Source: Opitutia bacterium
GTDB lineage: Bacteria; Verrucomicrobiota; Verrucomicrobiia; Opitutales; Opitutaceae
Length of the DNA: 64,000 bases
Direction: 5' to 3'
Assembly (NCBI GenBank): GCA_016187925.1
Contig: JACPIS010000009.1
Location: 186,001-250,000, forward strand
This document shows, piece by piece, positions 42,194-49,337 of the stretch. Made by a program: the position numbers and the translations under genes. Positions within the stretch are counted from its first letter, which is position 1. Every line of letters starts with the position of its first letter. The notes under the pieces were generated by a model, which ran no database searches, was not told the origin of the DNA, and saw nothing but the letters and a program-made list of their open reading frames with translations.

Positions 42194-43912
42194 GTGAAAC
42201 CCACCACCCCATCCCCCACTCCCGCGCTCCTCGACCGCTGCAATGAAATCGCCCAGCAGGAGGCCGCGCTCCGCGAGGGCGGCGGCGCGGCCGGGCAGGA
42301 GCGCCAGCACAAGCTCGGGCGCCTCTTCGTCCGCGAGCGCATCGCCGCGCTGATCGACTCGCCCGACTCGTTCCTCGAGGTCGGCCTCTGGGCCGCGCAC
42401 GGCATGTATCGCGAGTGGGGTGCGTTCCCCGGTGCGGGTGTCGTCACCGGCATCGGCGACATCGCCGGCCACCCGTGCATGATCGTCGCCAACGACGCCA
42501 CCGTGAAGGCCGGCGCGTTCGTCCCCATGACGTGCAAGAAGGTCCTCCGCGCCCAGCGCATCGCCTTCGAGTGCAACCTGCCGCTCGTCTACCTCGTCGA
42601 CTCCGCCGGCGTGTTCCTGCCGATGCAGGACGAGATTTTCCCCGACGAGGACGACTTCGGCCGCATTTTCCGCAACAACGCCGTCATCTCCGCCGCCGGC
42701 ATCCCGCAATACGCCGCCATCATGGGCAACTGCGTCGCGGGCGGCGCGTATCTGCCCGTGCTCTGCGACAAGATCCTCATGACCGAGGGCAGCGGCCTCT
42801 ACCTCGCCGGCCCGCAACTCGTGAAGGCCGCCATCGGCCAGGAGACGGACACCGAGACGCTCGGCGGCGCCGCCATGCACGCGGAGATTTCCGGCACGGT
42901 GGATTTCAAGGAGAAGGACGACCCCGCCTGCTTGAAGCGGCTGCGCAGCTTGATCGGACTCTTGCCTGCCGAGGTAGGGCGAGTTGTCCCCAACGAGCCG
43001 TCGCGCGCCGTAGATTCAACGCGGCTCACCGGGGACGGTTCGCCCTACCCTCAATCCTCCGCCTCTGGCTCTCAGCCCTCAGCCCTCAGCTCTCAGCTCT
43101 CGCCGGAGTATCCGGCGAGTCGCATCTACGAACTCGTCTCCGTCGACGGCCGCAAGGAATACGACGTGCGCGATGTCATCCGCTGCCTCGTCGACGCCGG
43201 CTCGCTCGACGAATACAAGGCCGACTACGGCAAGAGCATCGTCTGCGCGTTAGCGCGGCTCGGAGGCCGGCCGATCGGCATCGTCGCCAACCAGCGCATG
43301 CGCGTGCAGTCGAAGGCCGCCGGCGCCGCGGGCCTGCAGATGCCGGGCGTCATCTACGCCGACAGCGCCGACAAGGGCGCGCGCTTCATCATGGACTGCA
43401 ACCAGACGCGCGTACCGCTGCTGTTCCTGCAGGACGTGTCGGGCTTCATGGTCGGCAAGGACGCCGAGCAGAGCGGCATTATCCGCTCCGGCGCGAAGAT
43501 GGTGAACGCGCTCAGTAATTCGACGGTGCCGAAGATCACCGTCGTCACCGGCGGCTCGTTCGGCGCCGGCAACTACGCGATGTGCGGCAAGGCCTTCGAC
43601 CCGCGCTTCATCTTCTCGTGGCCGCACGGCAAATACGCCGTCATGGGCGCCGCGCAGGCGAGCGACGTCGTGTTCAACATCCTCGCGAAATCCTCGAAGC
43701 AGGAGCGCACAAAGGAGGAACTCGCCGCACTGCGCGAGCAGGTGAAGCAGGGCTACGTCGAGCAGACCGACATCCGCTACGGCGCCGCGCGCGGCTGGGT
43801 CGACGGGCTCATCCAGCCGCACCAGACCCGCGACGTGCTGCTCCGCGCCTTCGACCTCGCCTGCCGCCCCGTGCCCAGCGCGCACTTCCACACCGGCGTG
43901 CTGCAGGTGTGA
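42194..43912 (+). CDS. Acyl-CoA carboxylase beta (carboxyltransferase) subunit
   Basis: A 572-residue member of the carboxyltransferase family, closest in look to methylcrotonyl-/propionyl-CoA carboxylase beta subunits (GVVTGIGDIAGHPCMIVAND, LVDSAGVFLPMQDEIFPDED, MGNCVAGGAYLPVL, DVSGFMVGKDAEQSGIIRSG, GGSFGAGNYAMCGKAFDPRF). GTG at 42194 is chosen because the duplicate copy has ATG at the matching place. Residues about 261-303 between the N- and C-terminal crotonase-like domains come from a 75-base palindromic element plus a C/T-rich tract. No biotin-carrier subunit gene is nearby. Confidence 0.9.
   Translation: MKPTTPSPTPALLDRCNEIAQQEAALREGGGAAGQERQHKLGRLFVRERIAALIDSPDSFLEVGLWAAHGMYREWGAFPGAGVVTGIGDIAGHPCMIVANDATVKAGAFVPMTCKKVLRAQRIAFECNLPLVYLVDSAGVFLPMQDEIFPDEDDFGRIFRNNAVISAAGIPQYAAIMGNCVAGGAYLPVLCDKILMTEGSGLYLAGPQLVKAAIGQETDTETLGGAAMHAEISGTVDFKEKDDPACLKRLRSLIGLLPAEVGRVVPNEPSRAVDSTRLTGDGSPYPQSSASGSQPSALSSQLSPEYPASRIYELVSVDGRKEYDVRDVIRCLVDAGSLDEYKADYGKSIVCALARLGGRPIGIVANQRMRVQSKAAGAAGLQMPGVIYADSADKGARFIMDCNQTRVPLLFLQDVSGFMVGKDAEQSGIIRSGAKMVNALSNSTVPKITVVTGGSFGAGNYAMCGKAFDPRFIFSWPHGKYAVMGAAQASDVVFNILAKSSKQERTKEELAALREQVKQGYVEQTDIRYGAARGWVDGLIQPHQTRDVLLRAFDLACRPVPSAHFHTGVLQV
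42974..43048. repeat. Family A palindromic element A4, in-frame in the carboxylase gene
   Basis: A 75-base (25-codon) element with arms GTAGGGCGAGTTGTCCCC and GGGGACGGTTCGCCCTAC. A C/T-rich tract made of CTCAGCC and CTCAGCTCT units follows to 43103, also translated. Order palindrome then C/T tract is the same as at 38912-39060. Confidence 0.85.
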
Positions 43913-43930
43913 GAGTGAGTGCGGCGGCGT

Positions 43931-43961
43931 GCGTTGAGGCGCGAGCAAGCTCGCTGCCTAC
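43931..43961. repeat. RAYT-associated REP unit C1
   Basis: GCGTTGAGGCGCGAGCAAGC followed by TCGCTGCCTAC; the core GCGAGC-AA-GCTCGC is a perfect hairpin. An identical 31-base copy overlaps the stop codon of the transposase gene at 44542-44572. Confidence 0.85.
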
Positions 43962-43990
43962 CCTGCAACGGCCGCCGTTTCCCGTCTCGC

Positions 43991-44016
43991 GTAGGCAGCG
44001 AGCTTGCTCGCGCCCC
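43991..44016. repeat. RAYT-associated REP unit C2, inverted
   Basis: GTAGGCAGCGAGCTTGCTCG and onward, the reverse complement of C1, 29 bases away. C1 and C2 together form a BIME-like inverted pair 22 bases before the transposase start. Confidence 0.85.
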
Positions 44017-44038
44017 TTTGCGTCCCTATCTCCCTGCC

Positions 44039-44548
44039 ATGTCCCTGAGCCGCGGCCACGAAGCGCTCCGTCGACACCGGATTTCCCTGTCGGGCGCGAC
44101 TTACTTCCTGACGCTGTGCACGCAGGAGCGAAAACCGCGCCTCACTTGCGATCCCGTCGCCGGTGCCATTCGCACGGAGGTCGCAGACATTGAAACATCC
44201 GGCCATTGGACGCCGCGCGGCGCGGTCATCATGCCTGACCACTTCCATGTGCTCGTGACTCTCGGTCGAACCCTGCCGCTCGGCCAGGTTATCGCCCGCT
44301 TTAAGACGAAAACCCGCGCCGCCCTGGCTGGCGTTGGCGCGCGATGGCAGGACAACTACTACGAGCATCGGCTCAGGCCGGATGAGCCCGTCGAGAACGT
44401 TCTGCATTATTTGTACCTGAACCCCTATCGCAACAGGCTGCTGCCCGCGCACGAAGTCTATCCGCTGTTCTGGCTGGGAGCTGAAGAAGCCAACTGGTTC
44501 ACACCGCTGTTGGATGACGGGCGTCCATTTGCCGAGTGGCTGCGTTGA
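44039..44548 (+). CDS. REP-associated tyrosine transposase (RAYT, Y1 family)
   Basis: A 169-residue Y1 transposase-like protein. GATYFLTLCTQERKPRL is the family's N-terminal strand. GAVIMPDHFHVLVTLG carries the HuH metal-binding pair. WQDNYYEHRL holds the candidate catalytic Tyr, and VLHYLYLNPYRNRLL is the typical C-terminal YIxxNPxR motif. RAYTs act on hairpin REP sequences as single strands. Here REP pairs C1/C2 lie directly upstream, and C3 overlaps the stop codon, so gene and substrate form one unit. An upstream in-frame start at 43919 would run through the REPs and is rejected. Confidence 0.93.
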   Translation: MSLSRGHEALRRHRISLSGATYFLTLCTQERKPRLTCDPVAGAIRTEVADIETSGHWTPRGAVIMPDHFHVLVTLGRTLPLGQVIARFKTKTRAALAGVGARWQDNYYEHRLRPDEPVENVLHYLYLNPYRNRLLPAHEVYPLFWLGAEEANWFTPLLDDGRPFAEWLR

Positions 44549-44572
44549 GGCGCGAGCAAGCTCGCTGCCTAC
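44542..44572. repeat. RAYT-associated REP unit C3
   Basis: Identical to C1 over 31 bases and in the same orientation. The TGA of the transposase gene is inside it, so the gene's end and the repeat are fused. Confidence 0.85.
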
Positions 44573-44961
44573 GGGTTAATATGCCCGGCCGTGCTTTGCG
44601 TGAGCTCCCGTTGGGCCGCGGCCCGACAGGAGACGGGCCCTCCAGAGCGCTGCCAAAAAAATGGCCCCCGCCCGCCCCGGCCGCAGTTCACTTGAACTGC
44701 TGAGCACAACCGGAACGAACGGGGGCGCCCCAGAAAGTGGATCAGGCGGAGGATGACGGGGCGTGCTTCATGCCCTTAGTATCGGTCAAATCGCGCCGCG
44801 CGTGTATTGGGAGAATCCCGTAATCCGGCCTACGGGATTCCGCTAAGGTATTCCGCCGGGGTGCCGTTATCCTGCTTATCCTCCAATCTCGGCGGACGCG
44901 CCCGCCCGTGGGCAAAAACGCTTCCGGGCCGCGCCGTCGTCCCCAACGCCAAACCATCCGC
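44573..44961. other. Gene-free region with palindromes
   Basis: About 390 bases without a credible gene. Two perfect palindromes stand out: GCAGTTCA-CT-TGAACTGC (44683-44700) and GAATCCCGTA / TACGGGATTC with an eight-base loop (44813-44840). Either might be an operator or a terminator-like structure for the following two-component genes. Confidence 0.5.
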
Positions 44962-46482
44962 ATGATCCGCGTGCTCTACGCCGAGGACGATCCGAACATT
45001 GCTGCCGTCGTCCGCAGCTACTTCGAGCATTTCGGCCGCGAATGCGCCCTCGAGGTCGTCGAGACCGGCCGTGCCTGCCTCGAACGCATGTCCGAGGGCG
45101 GCGTCGATGTGCTGCTGCTCGACCTCGTGCTGCCCGACATCGACGGTCTGAACATCCTCGGCGAGCTGGCCATGCGCCGCGACCGCACGCCCGTCGTGAT
45201 GCTGAGCGGCCACGGCCAGAACGAGCTGGCGGTGCGCGCGCTGCGGGCCGGCGCCGTCGACTGCATCGACAAGTCCACCGCCCAGTTCCTCCAAGTCGTC
45301 GACCTCGTGCAACGCGTGCACGCCCAGCACGCCACCACGCCCGCCGCGGCCGCGCCCCGGCCGGAGCGCCACGGACCGTTCCACGTGCTCCTGATCGAGG
45401 GCTCCGCGGACGTCGCCGGGCAGGTGCGCGACTTCATCCTGCGCGCCGCTCCGCAGGTGGCGCTCGACGTCGCAGCCACCGCAGCGGACTTCAACCGTTT
45501 CCTGCGCGAGGGCGCAGCCGCCGACGCGGTGATCGTCGGCCCCAATCCCTGGAGCGCCAAGCCGCTCGACCTCCTGCGTCAGCTGCATTCCGAGGCTCCG
45601 TGCGTGCCGGCGATCCTGCTCTCCGCCCGCAGCGACGGCGAGACCGCCGTGGCGGCCTTCAAGCTCGGCGCGCAGGACTACATCCTCCAGAAGCAGGACT
45701 ATCTGCCCGAGCTCGTTTTCTCGCTGAACAACGTCCTCCGCCGCGGCGACATCGAGCGGCAGAACGCCCGGCTCACGCGCGAGCTGGAGCAGCTCAACCG
45801 CTCGCTCGAGGCGCAGGTCATCGCCCGCACCGCCGAGTTGCAGGCGCTCTCGTCGCGCCTGTTGAAAATCCAGGAGGACGAGCGCCGCGCCATCGCGCGC
45901 GAGCTGCACGACGAGGTCGGCCAGCTGCTCACCGGCCTCAAGTTCCAGCTCGAGGCCGCCGCGGCCACGGCCGGCCCGGAAACGCAGGAGAAACTCACCG
46001 AATCCCTCGCCACCGCCACCGCGCTGATGAGCCACGTGCGCGCGCTGACCCAGCTCTACCGCCCGCGCGTGCTCGACGACCTCGGCCTGCAGCCTGCGCT
46101 CGAGTGGCACGCCGCCCAATTCCAGCGCCAGACCGGCATCGGCGTTTCGCTCGACCTCGCGTTGCCCGCCGCCCGCCTGCCCGGCGAACTGGAGACGGCC
46201 ATCTTCCGCATGACGCAGGAGGCGCTGACCAACGTCGCCCGGCACTCCGGCGGCAAGACCGCGAACGTCACCGTCACGCACGACGCCTCGCACCTCATCG
46301 TGGAAATCTCCGACCGCGGCTGCGGCTTCGACCTCGCGCCCGTGCTCGCGCGGCGCGACGCCGTCGGCCTCGCCGGCCTGCGCGAGCGCGTGAGCCTCGC
46401 GGGCGGGCGGCTCGAAATCTTCTCCCAACCCGGGCAGGGCACGCGGCTGCACGCCGAGTTTCCCCTGCCCGCCGCCGCATGA
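44962..46482 (+). CDS. NarX-type histidine kinase with two N-terminal receiver domains
   Basis: A 506-residue cytoplasmic protein from the ATG at 44962. Residues 1-120 are a receiver domain with Asp54 (LLLDLVLPDIDGL). Residues about 140-260 look like a second receiver lacking the usual phospho-acceptor context. After a coiled coil come HisKA_3 with His316 in ARELHDEVGQLLTGLKFQLE and an HATPase_c domain (ALTNVARHSGG, DRGCGFDL, GLAGLRERV). HisKA_3 kinases pair with NarL-type regulators, and such a gene follows with a four-base ATGA overlap, so the two form one system. The input must come through phosphorylation of the receivers. Confidence 0.9.
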   Translation: MIRVLYAEDDPNIAAVVRSYFEHFGRECALEVVETGRACLERMSEGGVDVLLLDLVLPDIDGLNILGELAMRRDRTPVVMLSGHGQNELAVRALRAGAVDCIDKSTAQFLQVVDLVQRVHAQHATTPAAAAPRPERHGPFHVLLIEGSADVAGQVRDFILRAAPQVALDVAATAADFNRFLREGAAADAVIVGPNPWSAKPLDLLRQLHSEAPCVPAILLSARSDGETAVAAFKLGAQDYILQKQDYLPELVFSLNNVLRRGDIERQNARLTRELEQLNRSLEAQVIARTAELQALSSRLLKIQEDERRAIARELHDEVGQLLTGLKFQLEAAAATAGPETQEKLTESLATATALMSHVRALTQLYRPRVLDDLGLQPALEWHAAQFQRQTGIGVSLDLALPAARLPGELETAIFRMTQEALTNVARHSGGKTANVTVTHDASHLIVEISDRGCGFDLAPVLARRDAVGLAGLRERVSLAGGRLEIFSQPGQGTRLHAEFPLPAAA

Positions 46483-47120
46483 CGACCGTGGTTTTAGCCG
46501 ACGACCACGAGATCGTCCGCCGCGGCGTGCGCAGCCTGTTGGAGGCGAACCAGCATTGCCAGATCGTCGCCGAAGCGGCCGACGGCCTCGCCGCCGCGCA
46601 GGCCGTGGCGAGGTTCAAGCCGGACCTCCTGTTTCTCGATCTCAACCTGCCGCGCCTGCACGGCCTCGAGGTGTTGAAGCAGACCCGCACCGCCAGCCCG
46701 GGCACCCGCACCATCGTGCTCTCGATGCACAGCGACGAGCCGTACGTGATCGAGGCGCTGCGCGCGGGTGCCGCCGCCTATGTACTGAAGGGCGCGGAGT
46801 CCGCCGAAATCACCGCCGCCCTCAAGGAGGTGCTGGCCGGCCGGCGTTATCTCAGCGCCGCGCTCTCCGAACGGGCGATCACCGCGCTCGCGACCCGCGC
46901 ACCCGACAGCAGCGACCCGTTGCACACGCTTTCTCCGCGCGAGCGCGAGGTCCTGCAACACGCCGCCGCGGGCGCCGCCAATCCGCAGATCGCCGAAAAG
47001 CTCTTCATCAGCGCCCGCACAGCCGAGACGCACCGCGCCAACCTCATGCGCAAGCTCGGCCTGCAGACGCAGACTGAACTCGTGCGCTTTGCCATCCGCC
47101 GCGGCCTGATCCAAGCTTAA
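46479..47120 (+). CDS. NarL/LuxR-family response regulator
   Basis: A 213-residue regulator. Receiver domain at residues 1-120 with phospho-acceptor Asp54 (LLFLDLNLPRLHG) and Lys in YVLKGAES. LuxR-type helix-turn-helix at about 150-210 (LSPREREVLQHAAAG, ISARTAETHRANLMRKLGLQ). Its ATG overlaps the stop of the kinase gene. Targets are unknown. Repeats A5 and D1 lie beyond the stop. Confidence 0.95.
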   Translation: MTTVVLADDHEIVRRGVRSLLEANQHCQIVAEAADGLAAAQAVARFKPDLLFLDLNLPRLHGLEVLKQTRTASPGTRTIVLSMHSDEPYVIEALRAGAAAYVLKGAESAEITAALKEVLAGRRYLSAALSERAITALATRAPDSSDPLHTLSPREREVLQHAAAGAANPQIAEKLFISARTAETHRANLMRKLGLQTQTELVRFAIRRGLIQA

Positions 47121-47159
47121 GAGCCTATCCGAATAACACTTGCTTTGGCGTGCGCCTGG

Positions 47160-47188
47160 GTAGGGCGGGGCGGGCCGGTGCGCCCTAC
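47160..47188. repeat. Family A short element A5
   Basis: GTAGGGCG and CGCCCTAC arms separated by a short GC-rich centre, 29 bases in all. It is a minimal version of the family A ends. Confidence 0.65.
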
Positions 47189-47287
47189 CGCGCAAAGTCG
47201 GCCGATATTCGGGTAGGCTCTAACCCGCGGGCTGGACGCTCTGCTCGCCAGCCGACTCGGACCCGACGGCCTGTTGCCGACTTCCTT

Positions 47288-47353
47288 GTGGGAGGGGCTT
47301 TATGCCCCGACGCATTCGACGCCGGCATGGTCGGGGCATAAAGCCCCTCTCAC
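47288..47353. repeat. Family D palindromic element D1
   Basis: A 66-base element. The arms, 24 bases each, contain GAGGGGCTTTATGCCCCGAC and pair at 23 of 24 positions. The same arm sequence is found in-frame inside the dehydrogenase fusion gene (D2). Confidence 0.85.
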
Positions 47354-47409
47354 ATTTTCAAGGAGTGCGCCCCGGCTCATCCTGCGTGCGGCGAAGACGC
47401 CGGTGGCCG

Positions 47410-49092
47410 CTACACGCCGGCCGGGCGGCGCGGCAGGGTGACGATGAACGTGGCGCCCCGGCCCGCCTCGCTCACGCACTGCACCTCCCCGTGCAGGCCG
47501 ACCACGACGCGTTGCACGATCCACAGGCCGAGGCCGGTGGATTTCTCGCCGCCGGTCGGCACGGCGTGGCCGCGCGCGTATTTCTGAAACAGTCTTTGCC
47601 GGTCCTCGCCGCTGATGCCCGGGCCTTGGTCGCGGACGTACAGGTGGTAACCCACGCCATTCCGGCGCAGCTCGACGAGCACCTCCGTGTGAGCCGGCGA
47701 ATACTTGATGGCGTTGGAAATGAGGTTGTCCGCCACTTGCCGCAGGGCCGAGGCGTCCGAGTGGATCAGCATCTCCGGCTCCTCCGCGAGCAACTGCAAC
47801 CGGATGAGCTTGCGCGCCGCGCGCTCGGACAGCGCGGTGACCGTCTCGTGCAGCAGCGCGCTGAAATCGACCTCGCCCCACTGGTAGACGCGCCGGCCAG
47901 CCTCGAGCGCGCTGACGTCGACGAGGTCGTTGGTCAGGCGGATCATCTGCTGCGCGGTGTTGCGCATCTGGTCGAGCGTGTCGTGGAAGATCTGCGGATC
48001 GCGCCCGCCGTCGGCCTTGAGCAGGTCGGTGCCGAGGATGACGCCGGTGAGCGGGCTGCGCAGGTCGTGCGCGACCATGCGGAGCAGCTCGGACTTCTCC
48101 TCGCTGACGCGCGCCAGCTGCATGTGCGCCTCCTCCAGCTCGCCCTGGATGCGGCGGCGCTCGGACAGTTCGCGCGAGAGCCGGCGGTTGTGGAGAAACA
48201 CCAGGAGGAAGATCAGCACGGCGGCCGTCGCCACGCCGGCGGCGATCTTGAAGGCGCGCGCCCACCAGTGGCTCTCTTCGTAATCGAGCGCGATCCAGCG
48301 GTCGTTGATGCGCTTGCGCTCGAGCGGCGTGAAGCTGGCGATGGCCTTGTCGAAGATGCTGACGAGTTCCGGCCAGTCCTTGCGGATGCCGAAAAAGATC
48401 TCGGAGGACTCCGAAATCACGCTGCCCAGCCGGAGATTGCTGAGCCGGTTCGACTTGATGAGGTAGGCGGCGTTGGCGACGTCGCCGACGGACGCGAAGA
48501 CCTCGCCGCGCGCGACGGCGCGGTAGCACTCGAGCGTGTTGTCGTATTCCACCATCCGGTGCCCCGGGGCGTGCTTGTTGAGGTCCTTGATCAGGCCGGC
48601 ATAACCGCGCGGCACACCGACGGTGCGGTCGGCGAGGTCGCGCAGGTCGAGCAGGTACGGGGCGTCGTTGCGCGTGATGATGACGTTCGGCGCCAGCGTG
48701 TAGGCGGTGGAATATGCCATGTAGGCGTCGCGCTCCGGGGAGGTGTCGACGCTCGGCAGCACGTCCACCTCGCGGGTTTGGAAAGCCTGCAGCATGACCG
48801 GCCAGCTGTCGCGGTTCTCGTTTTTGAAGCGCAGCCCGGTCCGCTGTGCGACCAGTTCCAGAAAATCCGGATCGATGCCCACGATCATGCCGCCCCGGTC
48901 CTGCAGCGAATACGGCGCGTATGTCACGTCATGGCCGGCGCGGATGACGGGATGCGCCTGAATCCACGCCTTTTCCGCCGCGGTCAGGCCGATGTCCAGC
49001 GGTGCGGCCGGCGCGGCCGCCGGCTCCTGTGCGTCCAGCCATCCGGCCAGAGCCGCGAGCAGGCAGACGATGCACGGGCGGCGGAGGCGCAT
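47410..49092 (-). CDS. Sensor histidine kinase with SBP_bac_3 sensor domain (paralogue)
   Basis: A 560-residue protein laid out like the kinase at 29220: signal peptide (MRLRRPCIVCLLAALAGWLD), SBP family 3 domain (VIRAGHDVTYAPYSL, GVPRGYAGLIKDL), a membrane helix around residue 270, HisKA (LLRMVAHDLRSPLTGVILGT) and HATPase_c (NLISNAIKYSPAHTE, DQGPGISGEDRQRLFQKY, GLGLWIVQRVV). The two share the IMVDRW-type ERKRINDRWI before the membrane segment. It is convergent with the NarL regulator gene but is not a HisKA_3 kinase, so that regulator is not its obvious partner. Confidence 0.92.
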   Translation of the reverse strand: MRLRRPCIVCLLAALAGWLDAQEPAAAPAAPLDIGLTAAEKAWIQAHPVIRAGHDVTYAPYSLQDRGGMIVGIDPDFLELVAQRTGLRFKNENRDSWPVMLQAFQTREVDVLPSVDTSPERDAYMAYSTAYTLAPNVIITRNDAPYLLDLRDLADRTVGVPRGYAGLIKDLNKHAPGHRMVEYDNTLECYRAVARGEVFASVGDVANAAYLIKSNRLSNLRLGSVISESSEIFFGIRKDWPELVSIFDKAIASFTPLERKRINDRWIALDYEESHWWARAFKIAAGVATAAVLIFLLVFLHNRRLSRELSERRRIQGELEEAHMQLARVSEEKSELLRMVAHDLRSPLTGVILGTDLLKADGGRDPQIFHDTLDQMRNTAQQMIRLTNDLVDVSALEAGRRVYQWGEVDFSALLHETVTALSERAARKLIRLQLLAEEPEMLIHSDASALRQVADNLISNAIKYSPAHTEVLVELRRNGVGYHLYVRDQGPGISGEDRQRLFQKYARGHAVPTGGEKSTGLGLWIVQRVVVGLHGEVQCVSEAGRGATFIVTLPRRPAGV

Positions 49093-49202
49093 GTGTTCAG
49101 GCTAGGCTTCGCGCCCGCGTAGGCCAGCCACTTTTCGGGCGGACCCGGTCATACCTAGGGCATTTTAGGCTGAAGTGCAGCCGAGGCAGACGGAGTTCGG
49201 CT

Positions 49203-49279
49203 GGATTCTTCACTGCGCTCAGAATGACAGAAATGGAATCTCTTCTTGTGCATGTCATCCTGAGCGCAGCGAAGGATCC
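49203..49279. repeat. Family H palindromic element
   Basis: A 77-base element with 27-base arms that pair at 24 positions (left arm contains CTGCGCTCAGAATGACA, right arm GTCATCCTGAGCGCAG). It lies between the kinase start and the end of the dehydrogenase fusion gene. Confidence 0.8.
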
Positions 49280-49337
49280 AATGCCTCGCTTAGCCCGGCT
49301 GCGGAATTCCCGAAATGATGCAGCCGCGCGGACGTTC

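Noticed and set aside
44683-44840. Attenuator or riboswitch before the two-component genes
   Set aside because: Two palindromes are present, but no T-run or known aptamer pattern was seen; left as an unassigned gap feature.
44830-46452. A 540-codon minus-strand frame over the NarX-type kinase
   Set aside because: Complement of a gene with clear receiver and HisKA_3 motifs; composition typical of antisense shadows.
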